Assembly (NCBI GenBank): GCA_021432635.1
Contig: MU270093.1
Span: forward strand, 212,810-276,809
Direction: 5' to 3'
DNA: 64,000 bases
Source: Thozetella sp. PMI_491
Lineage: Eukaryota; Ascomycota; Sordariomycetes; Chaetosphaeriales; Chaetosphaeriaceae
Made by a program: the position numbers and the translations under genes. Below are positions 57,545 through 64,000 of this stretch, piece by piece. Below the pieces are notes generated by a model, which saw nothing but the letters and a program-made list of their open reading frames with translations, did not search any database and was not told the origin of the DNA. How positions within the stretch are numbered: the first letter of the stretch is position 1; the number at the start of each line of letters is the position of its first letter.

Positions 57545-58732
57545 CTATGCAGCAAACAACTTGCCCAGGTTCTCAAGGCTCACGTTACCTCCACTGAAGA
57601 CTATGCCGAGGTCCCAGCCAGTTTCGCCAGCCTCCTTCTCGACCATGGCTCTGAAGTCCTCGTTGAAAAGGGCCACTGCCAATCCTACCACGGCACTGGG
57701 CTCGACCACCAGCTTGAAGCGCTCATAGACCAGTCGTAATGCGGCCTTGATCTCGTCCTCCGTCACACTATACATGCCGGCAACTAAACGCCGCTCATAT
57801 ATCACGCCCCATGGATATACACCAAGAGGTGTCCGCAGCCCATCCGCGATGGTCAGCGTGCTCACCTGTTCGATCCGCTGGCCCGCGTAGTATCCCCTTT
57901 TCCCGTCATCGCCGCCCTCGAACGACGGCTCCGCACCGAAGACCTTGATTCCGGTGCCCTCGGCACTCAACGCCACGCCCGAGAGCATGCCACCGCCCCC
58001 GCAGGGCGTGATCATGGCATCTAGGCCTTTCTTGCCCGGCTGAGGGGCAATGTGCCCCTGTGTCACAGGGGCGCGGGCGAGGCCGGATGACCCGTAGACG
58101 TCCGCCCCGGCGATGGCGCTCGCCATCAGAGCCTCCACCTGCTCCTGCAGCTCCAGCCCCATGGTCCCCTGGCCGAGCATGATGTCCGGGTGGTCGTACG
58201 GCGGGACGAGCCTTGCCCCCGTTTCGGCGATAACCTTTGCCGCTACGGCCTCGCGCTCGACGCTAGTGCTTCCGCTGAACACCACGTTCGCGCCGTAGCC
58301 CTTGGTTGCCGCGATCTTTGGCGGCGCGCTGATGTCGGGCATGACGATGTGCGCGGGAATGCCGTTCTCGCGCGCTGCCAACGCCAGCGCCTGCGCGTGG
58401 TTGCCCGAGCTGTGCGTCACGACACCGTGCTCCTTCACAAAGGTCGGGTCCTGCTTGAGCCGCTCGATGGCGTGGAAAGCGCCCCGGACCTTGAAGGCGC
58501 CGATACGCTGTAGGTTCTCGCATTTGAACCAGAGCCGAAGCACCGGCTTGGCCGGGGTGCGCCCCGCCCACTCGGTGCCGACTAGGGACTCGGGCGTCCG
58601 CGGGGTCGACGCCAGCGTGTTGAGCGTGGCATTGGTGAGGACTGGGGTGCGGTGGACATAAGGTTTGATAAGTTCATGTGCCGCCTGGACAGACGCCCGA
58701 GTGAGCGGCAGAGTTGTAGAAAGGTCCGCCAT
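57545..58732 (-). CDS. Serine racemase / threonine dehydratase-like PLP enzyme
   Basis: Fold-type II PLP enzyme of the serine racemase, threonine dehydratase and 3-hydroxyaspartate dehydratase group. Single exon, 395 aa. The PLP lysine is Lys81 in RIGAFKVRGAFHAI. The substrate loop is HSSGNHAQALALAA (107-120) and the phosphate-binding Gly loop is PCGGGGMLSG (244-252). The C-terminus ends in FSGGNVSLENL, where a Ser residue contacts the PLP ring nitrogen in this family. There is no regulatory ACT domain, so it is not the biosynthetic Ilv1 type. About 35 extra residues (roughly 202-237, Ala/Gly-rich with GHIAPQPGKKG) precede the Gly loop compared with the usual short connection. Racemase versus dehydratase activity cannot be told from sequence. 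Confidence 0.9.
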   Translation of the reverse strand: MADLSTTLPLTRASVQAAHELIKPYVHRTPVLTNATLNTLASTPRTPESLVGTEWAGRTPAKPVLRLWFKCENLQRIGAFKVRGAFHAIERLKQDPTFVKEHGVVTHSSGNHAQALALAARENGIPAHIVMPDISAPPKIAATKGYGANVVFSGSTSVEREAVAAKVIAETGARLVPPYDHPDIMLGQGTMGLELQEQVEALMASAIAGADVYGSSGLARAPVTQGHIAPQPGKKGLDAMITPCGGGGMLSGVALSAEGTGIKVFGAEPSFEGGDDGKRGYYAGQRIEQVSTLTIADGLRTPLGVYPWGVIYERRLVAGMYSVTEDEIKAALRLVYERFKLVVEPSAVVGLAVALFNEDFRAMVEKEAGETGWDLGIVFSGGNVSLENLGKLFAA

Positions 58733-59519
58733 GATGCTATAAAAGACTGTTGAGGGTATTCTCTTGGGGTCTGCCGTAGTTTCGGAGAAGCTAGAAGGAA
58801 GCCGGGGTCGGCCGGGAGGGGTTGCCTGGAGGGACTGGTGGACACAAAGTCTAGACCTTTAGATCCGGGACGGGTAAGGCCTGCCTAGTCCTACCGTCTA
58901 CGGGCCGAGCTGGGTAGAATTGTCGTTGGAGGTAGGGGAGAAGTAATGCAACAAGGGCCGGCTCTGAGCCAGCTCTTACTAAATTACCCCGTTTTTAACC
59001 TGGGGAGTTAGCCCGATAACGGAGAGTCTGACTGTTACGAGGTCTGGTTCTCCATGATTCTATGACTATCCGACCAAAAGGCTGGGCGGGCAGGAATTTT
59101 GATATAGCGAAAAAAAAAAACGGCCAGTTCTAGCCATCCTCGCTGAGTCATGTATTCCGTCGGCCTCCATATTAGGCCTCACATTAACTTCGCATTATCA
59201 CTAGTGTTGTCCCGTAAGGAGCTCTGCTGATCACGTCCAAAGTGAAGGACCCCCTCGGCATCTTGACCGTAGACAAGAGGACAAGAACCCAGCGTGGAGG
59301 GGGGACTGACGAGAAGTCTCCTACATGCTCAATAGTATTCCGTCTTCTGCCTCACACTGGCAGCGCCAGATGTACCCACGAGCCTGCTAATTCTCTGCCC
59401 CCCCTCTTTCTATGTACACCTCCCCTATATTCTTCGATAAACAATTATTTTTGACCTCAACTGTATACGAGGTGGTTGTTCATCATCCGCCTTCGACAGC
59501 ACATTCCGTAACCTTAGAT
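58733..59519. other. Intergenic region PLP enzyme / Cys-rich membrane protein
   Basis: Upstream of the PLP-enzyme gene and downstream of the Cys-rich gene. An A10 run lies near 59110. No gene recognised. Confidence 0.55.
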
Positions 59520-61038
59520 CTAGCTAGGTGACCCGGTTTGGTTATGATAGCCTGGGATTCCGAGCGGTGTCGCGTAAACCTCCTCCGTCTGTGGCGTTTG
59601 TACACTCTGTGGAGTGTGACCCATGGGGTGTTCTGGAGGGGTTTGCATATGAGGCGTCTCGGTATCTGGCGAGGGTATGTAAGCAACGGCGGCCGGGTCG
59701 TCGCCGTAAAGCTCGAACCTTCCGTCGATGGTGTTTGACACCGGCTGAGAGTGCACCACAGAGGACTGGTTCGACCTCGTCCCTTGTGATAAATGGTCGT
59801 CAGGGCCCCGGGGCCCGGGGCTGGCGCGGGAGTCGATCTCGACCGCCGCGGCGATGTCCCCCGGTCCGTGTGGCTCCAAGGGGACCGCCCTATCAATGCC
59901 AGGGGAGGTTCCGGGGGAGGTCACCTCCGTCTGCGCATTGTCGGTGTATGGGCCGACCCCAGCGTTTGGACCAAAATAATCTTGATTCATGCCCGCCAGC
60001 GGCCCTCCCCTGGACATGGTGTCAGAGTTCGTCTCCGTCATGGCCCGTCCGCCGCCGCCGACGATCTGCGGCACAGACTGCCTCTGAGAGGCGGCGGCCT
60101 GGCTCCTCCTGAGGCGTCGTTGGCGGATGCAGCACCATGTGGCGAGCCCGATGACCACCGCGGAGGCAACGACCACGCCGACGCCGATGCCCGCCTTCGC
60201 GCCCGTGCTGAGCTCGCTGCTCTGCACGGCAGCCGTCACACCGCTCTCCGTAGGCACGACGGTAGCGGGGGCGCACAGGGCCGCGCCCGTGACCATAGTG
60301 CAGACCTGTGTGTTCGCGCAGCACCCCCCTCCGAGGCTCGACGGGCACCCAATTTGGCTAGTGGTGCAGCCGGCGGGGAGCTGCGTTACCACAGCGGACG
60401 GGGTCGGTGTGCTGGTCTTCAGGCAGACATGGTCTCCGCACCCTTGGCCAAAATCACAGCAGCCTCCGCCAAGGGAGGATGGGCACTGAAACTTCGTTGC
60501 GCCACAGACCCGGTTACAACATGCCGCGTAGAGTGACGTTATGGTGCTCGCGCCCGAAGTTGTCGTGGTGGTCGCGTTGCACTTATAGGTGTCCGGTTCG
60601 CAAGGCGAACCGCATTTCGAGCCTAGAGCGCAGCAGGATGCTTTTGCATCATTCGTCGGGTCGACGATGCAACTATGGCAGCCCGTTAGCAGCACACCCC
60701 TCTAGAATGCGGCAGAGAAGCATGCATACTATGATGTGTCTTTGCAGCAAACCCCAACACCAGGTGTTCCAATGTCATCACCTAGCGAACGAGGGCAGGT
60801 CAGTCAACTGTCAACAGCATGCCTTAGGCGAGGGGTCGGCTCACGCCCGGAGATACTTGCATGGATGGCTGCCCGAGTCGCACACGGACTCCCGCCTTGC
60901 CAGGGGCCGGAGAGGCGACGCCGCGAGGTAGGAACGCGGCGCCAACGTCGGCTCTGGCATGACTCCGAAACGCTCTAAGCCAGCCGCGCCGCCCGCTAAT
61001 AGCCATCCGGCCGCGAACCCTACGACGACCGCTCTCAT
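59520..61038 (-). CDS. Cys-rich type I membrane protein, possible cell-surface sensor
   Basis: Predicted secretory protein of unknown function. Exons are 61038-60845 and 60672-59520; a 172-nt intron (gtgagc...ccatag, phase 2) joins HPCKYLRA to CIVDPTND, giving 448 aa. Residues 1-20 form a clear signal peptide (MRAVVVGFAAGWLLAGGAAG). The ectodomain has more than 20 Cys, including CC pairs, and two near-identical modules with CPSSLGGGCC (about 128-137 and 174-183), separated by Thr/Ser linkers likely to be O-glycosylated. One membrane span lies at about 225-246 (GIGVGVVVASAVVIGLATW), followed by basic RQRRLRR and a roughly 195-residue Pro/Ser/Thr-rich cytoplasmic tail. The architecture recalls fungal wall-stress sensors, but the Cys pattern is not WSC as I know it. 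The intron is inferred from phase and Cys continuity. Confidence 0.8.
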
Positions 61039-62547
61039 GATGGGGGGGCAGAGCAGCTATACACCCAAGAACTAAGCGTAGAGCGAGTGGCGCATGGCAG
61101 GTCCCGAGTGAGAGAGCGGGGAACGGGAAGGGTGTGGTTTATTAAGAACGATCTTCCAAGCGACCGGGCAGACGGGAGCGATGGGGAGGAAGATGCAAGA
61201 TTGCGCGCGTCGACCAGGATCTCACGATCTCGCGAGATGCGCCCGGGGGGGAGGGGGGCTGTGAGAGAAACCTGCGATTTGCAAGAGGGAAAGGGCAAGA
61301 GGTGCTCGTCTGAGGGCTGTCAGCCGCAAAATAAGACATACCCAGTCTCCCGGGGCGAACCCTCAGCGTTGCAGCGGGCCAGAGTCACGAACCACCCTCG
61401 CTGGCGGACAGGGCGAGCTAATGCATGCATCCACAGGGGCAGGAGAAATGGCAGAGGGCGAGATCGTCTGCATCGGCGCGGCCGGACCGAAGCCCACGGT
61501 CGTTGGGCTGAAAGAGGACAAGAGGGGTAGGGACCGTACGCTTCTGTGCATCTGCACACCTAGTGCAGCAGGCGCCGTAAAATGCGCATCGTTGGGCGAC
61601 TTGTCGCAAATTGGGAAGCTGAAATAAGCATGGTGAGATGGATACCAGGCACAAGGGCGATGCCTTTGGCAAGCAAGGTAAGACCTAACCCTGCCCGCAA
61701 AACCGTTAGCATCCTTTCTGCCTAGAGGCCCCAGTACGGCATCTTGGCTTACTAGATATCTATGGGTTGCACCTTCCGATGAGAGAGGCCGTGCCTGAGG
61801 AGCATCTTAGAGTAAGACCGCCAGTGGGCCGCCCTCATCGCACGAGGGCATCCCCTCCAGGACATCTGCTGCCCACAACCCATCCAAGTCTGCTTCCAAA
61901 CATATAGATCCTAGAGGTCTTGGCCCGAATTATACGATGCATTGTGAGGCGCTGCGGGACACAATTCCTACGCTATGTCTCTTTCCTCGCTCAATGGCGA
62001 CGAGTAGAACACCTGGTGAATAGATTCTTGTTCCCCAGTGGCAGACCACGCACCAGATGAGTGAGCTAGGCGTCCCGTTTTGTTCTCACGAATATTGCTT
62101 CCCTATACGCATTATTTCCCCTGGCCTACGAGACGCAACTCACATGCCACGGCCTCAAGTGATGACATAGATACATGTGCTGGGTTACGAGTCCATTCAC
62201 AAGTTGCCGTGCTGATGGTTAGAGAGGCAAGCATCCCATGCCCAGGACTACTGACTAGGTAGCCTTCCACACACATATAACCCATTTATTACCACGGCAT
62301 CAATTGGATGCCGGGTTATGGGAAACGTCCCTGGAGACTGAGCTTCCAGAGGAGGTTTGTAATAGGACTTCGCCTCGGCCGGAGCCCTTGGCATTTATTT
62401 GCTTGGCGGCGAGGAAGTAGACCTTAGGGTGCTACAGTGCCCCGACGTGGCTAACTAGGTACATATAGAGAGTAGCCAAAAAAAATACCGACGAGGAGAG
62501 GGAAGGCGAGCCCCCTTGATCAATAATCTTGTTAGTGTCCGCCCTGG
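61039..62547. other. Intergenic region Cys-rich protein / IDO-like
   Basis: This 1.5 kb is upstream of the Cys-rich gene and downstream of the IDO-like gene. Short frames (up to about 147 codons) have Arg/Gly-rich translations with no motif. No gene recognised. Confidence 0.5.
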
Positions 62548-64000
62548 TCAAGAGTCCGATACGCCTCGCTCGTCGCAATACTTCTTCACCTCCTTGGCGA
62601 GCGTCTCCTTTTGCCTCTGAACCACATCAATGATGTCGTGGCAGCTCTCGCCGAGGTCCCAGACCCCGGCATCACCCCCCAGCGTCTCGTATAGGGAGAC
62701 CATCTCCCCCAAGACTGCCTGCAGCTGGTTCGGGAGCCAGGTCACGATTGGGCTCCCGCCCGTCGCCGTTGGGTGGCTCGTTCTTTTGAGGATGTATTCC
62801 CGGGCGAAGCACCAGTGTCGCCAGCGGAAATCACGCACTTCATGCAGAATGCGGAGCCAGAGTCGTCTACTCTCCTTGATATCGTCTACCTCAGTGGCGG
62901 ACAGTCCGGCCTGCTCCTGGCCGGCGAGGTCTGTACGCAGGGCCCAGTCCTTAAGGCCAAGCCCGATACTGCGCTCCTTCACCCACTCCAGGAACTGGCG
63001 GTGGTCGCTGGGCCGGTACTGCCGGAAGTCTTTCAAGATCGCCGTCAGGGGCGTATCCGGCATCGGGATCTGGAGCAGGTTGTCGCAGAGCGGGACCATG
63101 GAGTCGTTGGCGCCGGACTCGCCTCGGAAAGAGAGCGGCGTACCATCGCCGACGCCCTCGTAGACGACGCCGTTCGGGAACATGGACTGGGATGTGATGC
63201 CGAAGATGAAGGTCCGGAAGGATGTGTAGGCGCCGGGCTTGGACTTGGCCCACATGGTCTCCATGACCGAGTTGATGCGCTGCATTGACATGTGGACGGC
63301 AGCGAGGCTGTCATTGAGTACCTTACGGTCCTGCAGGGGGGTGGTCCGGGCATTGGCGCAAGCATCAAGAGCCGCCACCGTCCCGGCCACAAGGGGACCA
63401 GAGTTCTTGACCATATCGACATGCACAAGGACGAAGCCGGCCTCAGATGATGTTGGGTCTAAACCATGCTCGAAGGCACGGATCAGACGCAGATTGGAGT
63501 ACTCTAGCCCACGCGTCGGGTCCTCTAGCCTGTAATTGAAGAGAGCATACGAACCAGCATACTCCATAAAGGGCTTAAACCCACATCTTAACGAGACATG
63601 TCAGACGGAACGTACGATATAAGGTGTTGCTATATGATAGGAAGAAGTGGAACAAGAGCAGAGAGAAAGAAAGGGAGGGGCGATAGGAAGGGGAGGGATA
63701 GGAAGGGGAGGGATAGGAAGGGGAGGGATAGGAAGGGGAGGGATAGGGAGGGGAGGGGAGGGGAGGGGAGGAAAGTGGAAAGGGGCAAGAGGGAGAGAGG
63801 GAGGATTAAGAGAGTGGAGATAGGGGCATCAGGAGAGAGACAGAGAGACAGAGGGAACGACGCCGGGGGGGGGGGGGGGGGGGGGGGGGGGGATGTAAAG
63901 CTGAAGTGAAGAGGATATAAGTCGGAAGTCTGGCTTACAGAGCAGCACATCGTGCGATCGGGCGGGCAACATTCGCCGGCAGGGTTTGGCGCGCAAGGCC
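62548..64000 (-). CDS. Indoleamine 2,3-dioxygenase-like haem enzyme (5' end beyond window)
   Basis: Haem dioxygenase of the IDO family, which opens the indole ring of tryptophan to N-formylkynurenine at the head of kynurenine/NAD synthesis. Exons visible are 64000-63939 (partial) and 63586-62548, with a 352-nt intron (gtaagc...ttaag, phase 2); 366 aa are present and the N-terminal part lies off the window. The join gives LPANVARPIARCAAL-CGFKPFMEYAGSYALFNYRLEDP, which matches the IDO region around human LEPILVYADCVLANW. SFRTFIFG and GVVYEGV are family blocks. The proximal haem His is in FRWRHWCFAREYIL (codon at 62817-62815), followed by the ATGGSP motif that contacts substrate. Fungi carry several IDO paralogues; this looks like a divergent one, and the substrate is unproven. 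The intron holds an extreme purine/pyrimidine tract. Confidence 0.85.
63673..63892. repeat. 15-bp tandem repeat, (GGGGA)n and G28 run in an intron
   Basis: Four copies of ATAGGAAGGGGAGGG at 63683-63742 are followed by a GGGGA run (about 63747-63770), a GA-rich stretch and 28 consecutive G at 63865-63892. All of it lies in the IDO-like gene's intron, where it reads as pyrimidine on the sense strand. Confidence 0.9.

Noticed and set aside
57545-64000. Possible secondary-metabolite cluster (PLP enzyme, Cys-rich protein, IDO-like)
   Set aside because: No backbone synthase, transporter or pathway regulator is present, and the neighbours are housekeeping genes.

Overview
This 64 kb window is nuclear DNA of a filamentous ascomycete, most probably a Sordariomycete close to the Sordariales. 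That is an inference from gene content: a class III chitin synthase and a Ras protein that read like Neurospora chs-1 and ras-2, an ApsA-type nuclear-migration protein, OPY2, and short introns (about 67-172 nt) with GT...AG ends. Genes are GC-rich, intergenic DNA is full of pyrimidine/purine tracts, and one stretch around 39-41 kb is AT-rich. There are no operons. I see no convincing tRNA, rRNA, CRISPR array or intact mobile element.

I support sixteen protein-coding genes. From left to right they are: a SAM35/metaxin-like mitochondrial outer-membrane protein (-), a 72-aa unknown protein (+), an SDR oxidoreductase (-), a TPMT-like thiol methyltransferase (+), an OTU2-type OTU protease (-), the cortical dynein anchor ApsA/Num1 (-), a multi-pass membrane protein of unknown function (-), a haloacid dehalogenase-like hydrolase (+), Ras2 (+), the OPY2 membrane anchor (-), class III chitin synthase (+), the NEDD8-conjugating enzyme Ubc12 (+), ketol-acid reductoisomerase (+), a serine racemase/threonine dehydratase-like PLP enzyme (-), a Cys-rich type I membrane protein (-), and an indoleamine 2,3-dioxygenase-like haem enzyme (-) that runs off the right edge. 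Twelve of the sixteen have introns that I placed from splice signals, reading phase and family continuity.

Gene density is very uneven. The parts 7-16 kb and 49.6-64 kb are compact. Large gene-free blocks lie upstream of apsA (7.5 kb), upstream of ras-2 (4.4 kb), between the head-to-head OPY2 and chs-1 genes (6.4 kb), and, most strangely, between the 3' ends of ras-2 and OPY2 (9.8 kb), where no flanking promoter is expected.

Several genes concern polar growth and the cell surface (Ras2, OPY2, chitin synthase, ApsA, the Cys-rich receptor-like protein), but nothing in the layout shows that they form a cluster. Ketol-acid reductoisomerase and the PLP enzyme are convergent neighbours with a possible shared link to branched-chain amino acid metabolism. 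I did not find a clear, previously undescribed multi-gene system. The best leads are the Cys-rich membrane protein, the 72-aa protein, repeated QT motifs in ApsA, and RIP-like tandem duplications in the AT-rich island.
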